Source: Ricinus communis
Taxonomy: Eukaryota > Streptophyta > Magnoliopsida > Malpighiales > Euphorbiaceae
Assembly: GCF_019578655.1 (NCBI RefSeq)
Contig: NC_063258.1
Location: forward strand, 18,852,802-18,916,801
Direction: 5' to 3'
Length of the DNA: 64,000 bases
Shown here: positions 10,160 to 22,951 of the stretch, piece after piece
Layout: every line of letters starts with the position of its first letter
How positions within the stretch are numbered: the first letter of the stretch is position 1
Made by a program: the position numbers and the translations under genes
Notes under the pieces: generated by a model
Told to the model about the DNA's origin: nothing
The model's input: only the letters and a program-made list of their open reading frames with translations
Database searches by the model: none

Positions 10160-13100
10160 GGGTAAACTTTTTAATATGAGAAAATAACCCCATAATTCAA
10201 GGATATCTATCAATCGGAGAAAATAACCCCGTGATTTTGGTGTATTTGTTAGTATGAGAAAACAACCCCTTGAATGGGTTAATTTTATAAACAATCCCGT
10301 AAAAGTGGTATATTTGTCGATATAAGAAAATAACCCCTTAAAACTTATATATTAATGAATCTTAAAAAATAACCCCGTAAAAGTAGTGTAATTGCGAGTC
10401 TGAGAAAACAACATCGTAGAAGGGGTGAATTTTAAATATGAGAAAACAACCCCGTAACAGGGGTATATTTATAAATATTAGAAAACAATCCCATAATATG
10501 GGGATATTTATTAATCGGAAAAAATAATCCCGTAATTTTGATGTATTTATGAGTATGAGAAAACAACACCTTAAATGGATTAATTTTATAATATGAGAAA
10601 ACAATCCCATAAAAGGGGTATATTTGTCAGTATAAGAAAATAACTCTGTAAAATATCTATATTTATAAATCTTAGAAAACAAACCCGTAAAAATAGTGTA
10701 ATTGCGAGTCTGAGAAAACAACCTCGTAGAAAGGGTAAATTTTAAATATGAGAAAAAAAACCCAAAATACAGGAATATTTATCAATCGGAGAAAATAATC
10801 CCGTAATTTTGGTGTATTTTATGAGTATGAGAAAACTACCCCTTAAACGGGTTAATTTTATAATAATAGAACAATCCCGTAAAAGGGGTAGATTTGACGT
10901 TATAAGAAATAACCCTGCAAAAGTAGTGTAATTGAGAGTCTCAGAAAACAACCTCGTAAAAAGGTCAAATTTTTTAATATGAGAAAACAACCCCGTAAGA
11001 GGGGTACATTTATAAATATTAGAAAACAACCCCGTAAAAGTAATGTAATTCCTAGTCTGGAAAAACAGCCTCGTAAAAGGGGTAAATCTTTTAATATGAG
11101 AAAATAATCCCGTAAGACGGGTACATTTATAAATATTAGAAAACAACAGCATAATACGGTCATATTTATCAATCAGAGAAAATAACCCTGTAATTTTGGT
11201 ATATTTATGAGTATGAGAAGACAACTCCTTAAATGTGTTAATTTTATAATATGAGAAAACAACCTCGTAAAAGTAGTATATTTGTGGATATAAGAAAACA
11301 ACATCGTAAAATGTGTATATTTATGAATTTAAGAAAACAACCACATAGTATTACTAATAATTTAATATGAGAAAACAATCCCGTAAAAGTGGTATATTTA
11401 TCAATATAAGAAAACAACCCCGTAAAACGTGCATATTTGTGAATATGAGAAAATAACCCCATAAAAGTAGTGTAATTGCGAGTCTGAAAAAACAACCTCG
11501 TTGAAGTTGTAAATTTTTTTAATATGAGAAAACAACCCCGTAATACGAGGATATTTATCAATCGGAGAAAATAACCCCATAATTTTGGTATATTTGTGAG
11601 TATGAGAGAACAACCTCTTAAATGGCTTAATTTTATAATATGAGAAAACAGCTCGGTAAAAGGGGTATATTTGTCAATATAAGAAAATAACTACGTAAAA
11701 TGTGTATATTTATGAATTTGAGAAAACAACCCCAGAATAGTGCTAATAATTAATAATTTAATATGGAAAAACGACCGTGTAAAAGTAGTATATTTATCAA
11801 TATAAAAAAATAACCCCGTAAAACGTGTATATTTATGTATCTGAGAAAACAACTTTGTAAAAGTAGTGTAATTGCGAGTCTGAGGAAACAGCCTCGTAGA
11901 AAGGGTAAATTTTTTAATATGAGAAAACAATCCCGTGATACGTGGATATTTATCAATCAGAGAAAATAACCCCGCAATTTTGTTATATTTGTGAGTACGA
12001 GAAAACAACCCTTTAAATGTGTTAATTTTCTAATTTGAGAAAACAACCCCATAAAACGGGTATATTTATCGATATAAAAATATAACTCCATAAAATATGT
12101 ATATTTATGAATTTGAGAAAACAACTCCACAATAGTGCTAATAATTTAATATGAGAAAACGATCCTGTAAAAGTGGTATATTTATCAATATAACAAAATA
12201 ACCCCGTAAAACTTATATATTATGAATCTGAGAAAATAACCCTGTAAAAGTAGTATAATTGCAAGTCTCAGGAAATAGCCTTGTAGAAGGGGTAAATTTT
12301 TTAATATGAGAAAACAACCCCATAATACAATGATATTTATCAATTGGAAAAAATAACCCCATAATTTTGGTATATTTGTGAGTATGAGAGAATAACCCCT
12401 TAAATGGGTTAATTTTTTTATTTGAGAAAACAATCCCGTAAAAGGGGTATGTTTGTCGACATAAGAAAATAACCCCGTAAAAGGTGTATATTTATAAATT
12501 TCAGAAAACAAACCCATAATAGTACTAATAATTTAATATGAGAAAATGACCCATTTATAAATATAAAAAGATAACCCATAAAACCTGTATATTTATGAAT
12601 CTGAGAAAACAACCCCGTAAAAGTAGTGTAATTGCGAGTCTTAGAAAACTGCCTCGTAGAAGGGGTAAATTTTTAAATATGAGAAAACGAACCCGTAATA
12701 TGGGGATATTTATCAATCGGAGAAAATAAACCCGTAATTTTGGTATATTTGTGAGTATTAGAAAACAACCACTTAAATGGGTTAATTTTATAATATGAGA
12801 AAACAACCACGTAAAAATGGTATATTTATCAGTATAAGAGAATAACCCCGTAAAACTTGTATATTTGTGAATTTGAATAAAAAATCCCATAATAGTGCTA
12901 ATAATTTAATATGAGAAGACATCCCCATAAAAGTAGTATATTTATCAATGCAAGAAAATAACCACACAAAGCGTGTATATTTATGAATCTGGAAAACAAC
13001 CCCGTAAAAGTAGTGTAGTTGCGAGTCTAAGAAAACATCCTCGTAGAACGGGTAAATTTTTTAATATGAGAAAACAACCCCGTAAGAGGGGTATATTTAT

Positions 13101-16100
13101 AAATATTAGAAAACAATCCCATAATACGAGGATATTTATAAATCAGAGAAAATAACCCCGTAATTTTGGTATATTTGTGAGTATGAGAAAACATCCCCTT
13201 TAATGGGTTAATTTTATAATATGAGAAAGTAACCCCACAAAAGTAGTGTAATTGTGAGTCTGAGAAAATAGCCTCGTAGAAGGAGTAAATTTTTTAATAC
13301 GAGAAAACAACCCCGTAATACGCGGATATTTATCAGTCGGCGAAAATAACCCCGTAATTTTAGTATATCTGTGAGTATGAGAAATATAATATAAGAAAAC
13401 AATCCCTTAAATGGGTTAATTTTATAATATAAGAAAACAATCCCGTAAAAGGGGTATATTTATCAATCGTAGAAAATAACCCCGTAATTTTAGTATATTT
13501 GTGAGTATTAGAAAACAATCCCTTAAATGGGTTAATTTTATAATATAAGAAAACAACCCCATAAAAGGGGTATATTTATCAATCGGAGAAAATAACCCCG
13601 TAATTATGGTATATTTGTGAGTATGAGAAAACAACCTCTTAAATGGGTTAATTTTATAATATGAGAAAACACTCCCTTAAAAGGGGTATATTTCCCGATA
13701 CAAGAAAATAACTCCGCAAAGTGTGTATATTTATGAATTTGAGAAAACAACCCCATTATAGTGCTAATAATTTAATATGAAAAAACGACCCCATAAAGTA
13801 GTATATTTATCAATATAAGAAAATAACCCTATAAAATATCTATATTTATGACTTTGAGAAAACAACCTCGTAAAAGTCGTGTAATTGTGAGTCTAAGAAA
13901 ACAGTTTCGTACAACGGGTAAATTTTTTCATATGAGAAAACAACCCCGAAAGATGGGCATATTTATAAATATTAGAAAACAATCCCGTAATAAGAGTATA
14001 TTTAGCAATCGGAGAAATGAACCTCGTAATTTTGGTATAGTTGTGAGTATGAGACAACAACCCCTTAAATGGGTTAATTTTATAATATCAGAAAATAATC
14101 CCGTAAAAGGGGTATATTTATCAATCAGAGAAAATAACCCTGTAAAAGTGGTATAGTTATCAATATAAGAAAATAACCCCGTAAAGCGTGTATATTTATG
14201 AATATGAGAAAGCAACCCCGTAAATATAATATAATTGCGAGTCTGAGAAAACAGCCTTGTAGAATGAGTAAATTTTTTAATATGAACAAACAACCCCACA
14301 ATATGGGATATTTATCAATTGCAGAAAATAATCCCGTAATTTTTGTATATTTATCAGTATTAGAAAGCAACCCCTGAAATGGGTTAATTTTATAATATGA
14401 GAAAATAACCCCGTAAAAGGAGAATATTTGTCAATATAAGAAAATAAGCCTGTAAATGTGGTATATTAATCAATATAAGAAAATAACCTCGTAAAATATG
14501 TATATTTATAAATATGAAAAAATAACCTCGTAAAATGTGTATATTTATAAATATGAGAAAGTAACCCCGTAAAAGTAGTGTAATTGCGATTTTGAGAAAA
14601 CAGCCTCGTAGAAGGGGTAAATTTTTTAATATAATAAAACAACCCCGTAAAAGTGTTATATTTGTCAATAGGAGAAAATAATCCTGTAAAACGTGTATAT
14701 TTATGAATTTGAGAAAACAACTCCGTAAAAGTAGTGTAATTGCGAGTCTGAGAAAACAACCTCGTAGAAGTAGTAAATTTTTTAATATGGGAAAACAACC
14801 CTGTAAGAGGGGTATATTTATAAATATTAAAGAACAACCCCGTAATATGGGGATATTAATCAATCGGAAAAGATAACCCCGTAATTTTTGTATATTTGTG
14901 AATATGAGAAAACAACCACTTAAATGGGTTAATTTTATAATAGGAGAGAACAACACCGTAAAAGGGGCATATTTATCAATGTAAGATAATAACCTCGTAA
15001 AACGTGTATATTTATGAATTTGAGAAAACAACACCATAATAGTGCTAATAATTTAGTATGAGAAAGTGATCCTGTAAAAGTTGTATATTAATCAATATAA
15101 GAAAATAATCATGTAAAATGTATATATTTATGAATCTGAGAAAATAACCCCGTTAATTTAGTATAATTGCGAGTCTCAGAAAACGGCCTCGTAGAAAGGG
15201 TAAACTTTTTAATATAAGAAAACAACCACGTAAAACGGGGATATTTATCAATCGGAGAAAATAACCTCGTAATTTTGGTATATTTATGAGTATGAGAAAA
15301 TAAATTTGTTTAAATGGGTTAATTTTATAATATGAGAAAGCAACCCCGTAAAAAAGGGGTATATTTATCTATATAAGAAAATAACCCCGTAAAACATGTA
15401 TATTTATGAATTTGACAAAACAATCCCATAATAGTGCTAATAATTTAATATAAGAAAATGACACCGTAATAGTGGTATATTTATCAATATAAGAAAATAA
15501 CCCCGTAAAAGGGGTATATTTATGAATTTGAGAAAACAACCCCGTAAAATTAGTGTAATTGTGAGTCTGAGAAAACAGCTTCATAGAATGGGTAAATTTA
15601 TAATATGAGAAAATAACCACATGATACGGGGATATTTATCAATCGGAGAAATAACCCTGCAATTTTGGTGTATTTGTGAGTATGAGAAAACAACCCCTTA
15701 AATAGGTTAATTTTATAATATGAGAAAACAACCCTGTAAAAGGGGTATATTTGTCGATATAAGAAAATAACCCCGTAAAACGTGTATATTTATGAATTTG
15801 ATAAAAAAACCCCATAATACTACTAACAATCTAGTAAAAGAGGTATATTTGTCGATATAAATAAATAACCCCATAAAACTTGTATATTTATGAATCTAAG
15901 AAAATAATCCCGTAAAAGTAGTGTAATTGTGATTCTGAGAAAACAGCCTCGTAGAAGGTGTAAATTTTATAATATGAGAAAATAATCCCGTAATACAGGG
16001 ATATTTATCAATCAGAGAAAATAACCCCCTAGTTTTGATATATTGGTGAGTATGAGAAAACAACCCCTTAAATGAATTAATTTTATAATATGAGAAAATA

Positions 16101-19100
16101 ACCTCGTAAAAGGAGAATATTTGTCAATATAAGAAAATAACACCGTAAATATGATATATTTATCAATATAAGAAAATAACCCCGTGTAACGTGCATATTT
16201 ATGAATATGAGAAAGTAACCCTGTAAAAGTAGTGTAATTGCGAGTCTGAGAAAATAGCCTCGTGGAAGGGGTAAATTTTTAATATGAGAAAACAACCCCG
16301 TAATACAGGGATATAACCCCGTAATTTTGGCATATTTTTTAGTATGAGAAAACAACCCCATAATTTTGTTATATTTGTGAGTATGAGAAAACAACCCCTT
16401 AAATGGGTTAATTTTATAATGTGAGAAAGCAACCCTGTAAAAGGGGTATTTTTATCATTATAAGAAAACAACCCCGTAAAATGTTTATATTTATAAATTT
16501 GAGAAAACAACCCCATAATAGTGCTAATAATTTGATATGAGAAAACGATCTCGTAACAGTGGTACATTTATCAATATAAGAAAATAACCTCGTAAAATGT
16601 GTATATTTATGAATCTGTGAAAATAACCTCGTAAAATTAGTGTAATTGCGAGTCTGAGAAAACCGCCTCGTAGAAGGAGTAAATTTTAGAATTTGAGAAA
16701 ATAACACTGTATTACGGGGATATTTATCAATCGGAGAAAATAGCCCCGTAATTTTAGTATTTTTGTGAGTATGGAAAACAACCCCTTAAATGGGTTAATT
16801 TTATAATATGAGAAAACAATCCTCTAAAAGAGGTATATTTATCGATATAAGAAAATAACCACGTAAAATGTGTATATTTATAAATATGAGAACACAACCC
16901 CATAATAGTGCTAGTAATTTAATATGAGAAAACGACCCCGTAAAAGTGGTATATTTATGAATATAAGAAAATAACCATGTAAAATATATATATTTATGAA
17001 TATGATCAAATAACCCCGTAAAATACATATATTTATGAATCTGATCAAATAACCTCGTAAATGTAGTGTAATTGCGAGTCTGAAAAAACAGCCTCATAGA
17101 AGCGGTAAATTTTTTAATATGAGAAAACGAGCCCGTGATACGGGATATTTATCAATCGGAGAGAATAACCCCCTAATATTGGTATAATTGTGAGTATGAG
17201 AAAACAACCCCTTGAATAGATTAATTTTATAATATGAGAAAACAATCCCGTAAAAGGGGTATATTTGTCAACACAAGAAAATAACCCCGTAAAACGTGTA
17301 TATTTATGAATTTGAGAAAAATAATCCCATACTAGTGGTAATAATTCAATATAACATAACGACCCCATAAAAGTGGTATATTTATCAATATAAGAAACTA
17401 ACCCCGTAAAACATGTATAATCTGAGAAAACAATACCGTAAAAGTAGTGTAATTGCAAGTCTAAGAAAACAGCCTTGTAGAACGGGTAATTTTTTTAATT
17501 TGACAAAACAGCTTCGTAGAACGGGTAAATTTTTTACTTTGAGAAAACAGACTCGAATAAGGGGTAAATTTTTTAATATTTGAAAGCAATCCAGTAATAC
17601 GGGGAAATTTATAAATCTGAGAAAACAACTCTGTAATTGAGGTATATTTGTTAGTATGAGAAAACAACCCCTTAAATGGGTTAATTTTATAATATGAGAA
17701 AACAATCCTATAAAAGGGGCATATTTGTCAATATAAAGAGATAACCCATAAAACTTGTATATTTATAAATATGAGAAAACAACCCCGTAAAAGTAGTGTA
17801 ATTGCGAGTCTGAGAAAACAACCTCGTAAAAGGGGAAAGTTTCTTAATATGAGAAAACAATCCCGTAATACGGGGATATTTATCAATCAGAGAAAAGAAC
17901 CCCTAATTTTGGTATATTTGTGAGTATGAGAAAACAACCCCTTAAATTGGTTAATTTTATAATATGAGAAAACAACCCCATAAAAGGGGTATATTTGTCA
18001 ACATAAGAAAATAACCCCGTAAGATGTGTATATATATGAATTTGAGAAAACAATCCCATAATAGTGCTAATAATTTTATATAAGATAACGACCCCATAAA
18101 AGTGGTATATTTATCAATATAAGAAACTAATCCCGTAAAACATGTATATTTATGAATCTGAGAAAACAATCCCGTAAAAGTAGTGTAATTGCGAGTCTAA
18201 GAAAACAGCCTCGTAAAACAGGTAATTTTTTTAATTTGATAAAACAGCCTTGTAAAATGAGTAAATTTTTTAATTTTAGAAAACAGGGCTCGTAGAAAGG
18301 GTAAATTTTTTTAATATTTGAAAACAATCCATAATACGGGGATATTTATAAATCTGAGGAAATAACCCCGTAATTGTGGTATATTTGTTAGTATGAGAAA
18401 ACAACCCTTAAATGGGTTAATTTTATAATATGAGAAAATAATCCCGTAAAAGGGGCATATTTTTCGATATAAAAAAATAACCCCATAAAACTTGTATATT
18501 TATGAATATAAGACAACAACCCCGTAAAACTACTGTAATTGTGAGTCTAAGAAAACAACCTCGTAGAAGGGGTAAGTTTTCTAATATGAGAAAACAACCT
18601 TGTAGAATGGGTAAATTTTTTAATTTAAGAAAACGGCCTCGTAGAAGGGGTAAATTTTTAATATTTGAAAACAATACGTAATACGGGGATATTTATAAAT
18701 CTGAAGAAATAACTCCGTAATTGTGGTATATTTGTGAGTATGAGAAAATAACCCTATAAATGGATGAATTTTAAAATATAAGAAAACTATCCCGTAAAAG
18801 GGGCATATTTGTCGATATAAAAAAATAACCCCATAAAACTTGTATATTTATGAATATGAGAAAACAACCCCGTAAAAGTATTGTAATTGCAGTCTGAGAA
18901 AGAGCCTCGTAGAAGGGGTAAATTTTCTAATATGAGAAAACAATCCCATAATACGGGGATATTTATCAATCGGAGAAAATAACCCCCTAATTTTGGTATA
19001 TTTGTGAGTATAAGAAAACAACCCCTTAAAAGGGGTATTTTTATAATATGAGAAAATAATCCCGTAAAAGGGGTATATTTGTCAACATAAGAACATAACC

Positions 19101-19719
19101 CCGTAAAACGTGTATATTTATGAATTTGAGAAAACAATCACATGATAGTGTTAATAATTTAATATAAAAGAACGACCCCATAAAAGTGGTATATTTATCA
19201 ATATAAGAAACTAACCCCGTAAAACATGTATATTTATGAATTTGAGAAGACAATCCCGTAAAAGTAATGTAATTGTGAGTCTAAGAAAACAGCCTCGTAG
19301 AACGGGTAATTTTTCTAATTTGAGAAAACAACCTTGTAGAACGGGTAAATTTTTTAATTTGAGAAAACAGACTCGTATAAGGGGTAAATTTTTTAATATT
19401 TGAAAGCAATAGAGTAATACGGGGATATTTATAAATCTGAGAAAATAACCCTGTAATTGTGATATATTTATGAGTATGAGAAAACAACCCTTTAAATGGG
19501 TTGATTTTATAAAATGATAAAACAACCCCGTAAAAGGGGTATATTTGCCAATATAAGAAAATAATCCCGCAAAACATGTATATTTATGAATTTTAGAAAA
19601 CAACCCCATAATAGTGCTAATAATTTAATATGAGAAAACAATCCCGTAAAAGTGGTATATTTATCAATATAACAAAATAACCCTGTAAAAGTAGTATATT
19701 CATGAATATTAGAATAATC

Positions 19720-19815
19720 ATATTTGTGAAAGCGTGTATAATTTATGAATGCGAAAATAACCTCAAAAGAATATAGGTGTAATTTGCAGTGCGAGGAGAA
19801 ACAGGGCTCATAGAA
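19720..19815 (+). repeat. Irregular satellite stretch
   Basis: Between regular monomers the sequence breaks register (AATCATATTTGTGAAAGCG, then ATGAATGCGAAAATAACC, then GTGCGAGGAGAAACAGGGCT). Monomer parts are recognisable but not in order. Possible local rearrangement or consensus error. Confidence 0.5.
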
Positions 19816-20148
19816 GGGGTAAATTTTTTAATATGAGAAAACAAGCCCGTAATACGGGGATATTTTTCAATCAGAGAAAATAACCCTGTAATTTTGGTAT
19901 ATTTGTGAGTATGAGAAAGCAACCCCTTAAATGGGTTAATTTTATAATATGAGAAACCAACCCCGTAAAAGGGGTATATTTGTCAACATAAGAAAATAAC
20001 CTCGTAAAACGTGTATATTTATGAATTTGAGAAAACAATCCCATAATAGTGCTAATAATTTAATATGAGAAAACGACTTCGTAAGACCGGTATATTTATG
20101 AATATAAGAAAATAAACTCGTAAAACGTTTATATTTATGAGTCTGAGA

Positions 20149-20153
20149 AAATA
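20149..20153. repeat. Target-site duplication AAATA, left
   Basis: AAATA precedes TGTAACACCC and is repeated at 22952-22956. When the LTR is removed and one AAATA dropped, the satellite monomer reads on (GAAAATA then AACTTGTAAAAGTAGTG). Confidence 0.92.
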
Positions 20154-22951
20154 TGTAACACCCGGAATTTTTTATATATTTAATAATGAGTTTTTATTTA
20201 AGTTAATTTTAGCTTTATTATTATTGGGTTTAATTTGAAATGATTTAATGAAAAATTTAATATTAATCAAATAAATGAGTTATTTTCTATACCCAATTAG
20301 TTTGAAATTTTAAGAAATTATTCAAGTAAATTATTTGAGAAATGATTATATTTTGGTTATTCAAAATTTTCCCAAATGCATATTTATATAAGTAAAATTA
20401 TATATTGAAAAATTTTGGAAGAAATTATAAAGGATGTTTTTATAAAAGAATTTTGGGAAAATTGGTATTATAATTGATTAGTAGTATTAAATTTTAAGTT
20501 GGAAATTGATTATTTAACTTAATTGTGTGTTAGGACTAAATTGAAAATTTATTTTGGTATAAGGATTGAAAGTATAATGTTATTTTTTATGGGGTTTAAT
20601 GGAAATTTGTGAGCTTGGTATTTTTTGTAAATAAATATGTCGGTCAGGGGTATTTTTGTAATTGTGTATTTTCGATAATTCGGTTTTGGCCCAAATTAAT
20701 TAGTTAAGCGCTTAATTGAAAGGCTAAAAAGAAGTTTGGGGGTCAAATTGGAATTCTGCGGGATGAAATTGTAAGTAATTAAGAAAGTTGAGGGACCAAG
20801 TTGTAATAAGGAAAAGTTCGGGGGCCTAATGTCGATATAGAAAGGAATGGAAGTCGAGGAAGAAGAAGAGAGAGATGTCGGGAGGGAGAGAGGAAGGGCT
20901 ACTTGCGCGCGCCGTCTGTCTGTGAAATCAGTGGCCGCGTAAGGCACCAATGGCAGCCGCGCATATGAGGAGGAAGATGGCCGAAGCTTCCTTGCCGTCG
21001 TGCGGGCGTTTCCGGCGTCGGTGGTCGCTGATCTTGGTGCCAATCGACTCCTCTCGGCCTCGGCTTTGTTTTGGCGGCGGCGGTGTCGATAGTGGTGGCC
21101 GGAAACGGAAGATCCGATGGAGAGACAAAATGGAGGCAGCCGAGGTTTTCTGGTTTTTCTGGCGAGCTCCGGCGGAGGATGGACGATCGGAGGACGTATC
21201 CCGACTCTCCTCAGCTCAAGCTTCGAAATGGCACCGGTTTTGTGGCGATCGGGTTTCGTTTGCAAACCGACGGTCGTGATCGTCTGTAAATTTTTCCGGA
21301 TAATCGGGTGTCAGATCGAAAAATCAAAAGCGGGGATCGTCATCAGCGCGTCGTTGTGAGTCCGATGGTGTGTTCGGATCGTCGATCGGACTCGGCCGGA
21401 AGTCATGCGAGCGATCGGCGTCTCGGTAATTTTCTTTGGCCCGTTAATTTTAGAAATTCTTGGTTTAATTGTGTCTATTGGATTATATTGAGTATTTGAT
21501 GATTTTTGTGAGTCAAAAATATTTGTCCTCGGTTAACGCCATAGTCGTATTTTGTCTTTGTGTGGCGGGTCGGAAATAGTGAAGTTTGGGGACCCGACTC
21601 CTATTGTTTTAATTGTTGGATATTTAGAGTGTTTTTCCTGGCAGGGTCTGGACCCGTTTTTACGGAGGGTAATGTTCGTGTTGTAGGGGAGGTTCACGGG
21701 ATTTCGTGAGAATTCCCCAGTCGAGATTCTTAGACAGTCAGTCCTAGGAGTCTAGACCTAGGATTAATGATCGATTGTTTGAGCGTTTTGATAAATTGTT
21801 TTCGTGACTAGATTGTCGAGTTACCGTTCGGCTCGCTCCACCGGGCAGGAGGCGGAGCTAGGAGGTCTGTGAGTTAAAGTCATTTAATCATTGCGCTATT
21901 ACTACGTTTGATTTTAATATGCTATTTTGAAAGTTCATGCTTAATATGGTTATTAGTATCGCAACGTAAATAATTTCACTGGACTATTAATTATTGAAAA
22001 TAATATAAATATTATTATTAGTAATGTTATAATAATACCAAATATAATCAGTTTTCCACATGAGTTGCGTCTTACTCTTAATTGTTAATTGTTATTTTGA
22101 TATGGTTGAATGATTTCATTATACAATGATATTTATTATATGTGATGATTTCGATTTGGGGATGTGGCTTTCGTAGAACATGCCACCTGGTGGGTTGCAT
22201 CAGGACCGCGTGCGCACTGGTAATGATCATGGACATGTAATAAGATTTTCATGGGTTTGCCATGGTCGAGCATGGCTCTCTGGGCTGATTTGTGTAAATT
22301 GCCGGAGGTAAGGTCCCTGGTCGAGCATTGCTCTCGGGGCGCCAGTCTTATTGGATTAAGAGAGCCGAATGACTACTAGATTTTGGGGTTTAAGGTTCTA
22401 CCGAGCCACTCGTCCCGTAAAAGTAAAAATATATTTTTATTTATTTATTTATTAATTTATTTTGGTATTTGATTATAATGTGATTTGTATTTACGTGCAT
22501 GGTTTGATATACTGATTTGAATAATCTATATTTTTGAGAAGAATGCAATAGTCCCCGGATTATTTGATTTTAACTCACTCTCGAGATGTCTCATTTTCTT
22601 ATTTTTAGGATTCATTGATTTAGTCCTCTCATGGCTCTTATTCAGGTAACCCGAACTCCTTCATCATCCGGTGATGTATTTGATTTGGTATGTAAATTGG
22701 TAAATCTTAGATTCTCCGTGAGTAGTAATAGTAGATGTATTAGTTGTAAATTTTACGAGCCAGTCTCGCCTAGTTTTTCTGGGAAAGTATTTATGTAGAA
22801 TGTACGTTAAGATAAATTGTGGCTTTAATAATATTAATTTGAGATGAGATTTGTTTAAATCAGTGAGTGTCAGGCTTACTACGGGTTTCGGTGGCCTTAA
22901 GCCTACCCATTCCCTAGTACCGGTCACGGGCCCACGGGTGGGGTCGTGACA
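20154..22951 (+). mobile_element. Solo LTR copy B (intact, 2.8 kb)
   Basis: Starts TGTAACACCCGGAATTTTTT and ends GGGGTGGGGTCGTGACA-like sequence (…GGGTCGTGACA), with TG...CA ends and perfect AAATA duplications, so both edges are exact. Layout: AT-rich 5' third (20154-20830), GC-rich middle (20870-21420) with GAAGAAGAAGAGAGAGA, AT-rich 3' part with two units of the GGTAAGGTCC...GCTCTCGGG minisatellite (about 22250-22375), and the conserved 3' end with CCGGTCACGGGCCCAC. No internal domain is present; the usual cause is recombination between the two LTRs of a full element. The family is probably a Ty3/gypsy chromovirus, judged from the LTR ends only. ORFs of 60-189 codons in the GC-rich middle overlap in many frames and are not conserved between copies. 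Confidence 0.93.

Larger units (their letters stand above)
10160..20153 (+). repeat. Satellite array, block 1 (39-bp monomer, about 388-bp HOR)
   Basis: About 10 kb of head-to-tail AT-rich monomers, each opening with GAAAAYAACCCCGTAA-like sequence and closing with one of ten tails. Counting one clean unit gives monomers of 39, 39, 38, 39, 39, 39, 39, 39, 39 and 38 bp. The marker of monomer type 3 (GTGCTAATAATTT or close variants) recurs at 11740, 12135, 12522 and 12895, spacings of 395, 387 and 373 bp. An eleventh type (GTAAGAGGGGTATATTTATA) occurs at about 10995, 13080 and 14795. Type 7 is locally multiplied at about 17465-17580, 18190-18310, 18550-18660 and 19285-19400. Minus-strand ORFs of 60-215 codons here result from the 13-codon monomer length. 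Confidence 0.96.

Noticed and set aside
10160..20153. CRISPR-like repeat spacing
   Set aside because: The spacers are themselves repeats of one another, the units are contiguous monomers, and the context is plant retrotransposons.
20696..21359. ORFs of 66-189 codons in the GC-rich middle of solo LTR B
   Set aside because: They are open on both strands because the region is GC-rich. They show low-complexity Arg/Ser/Pro content and are not retained in copies A or C.
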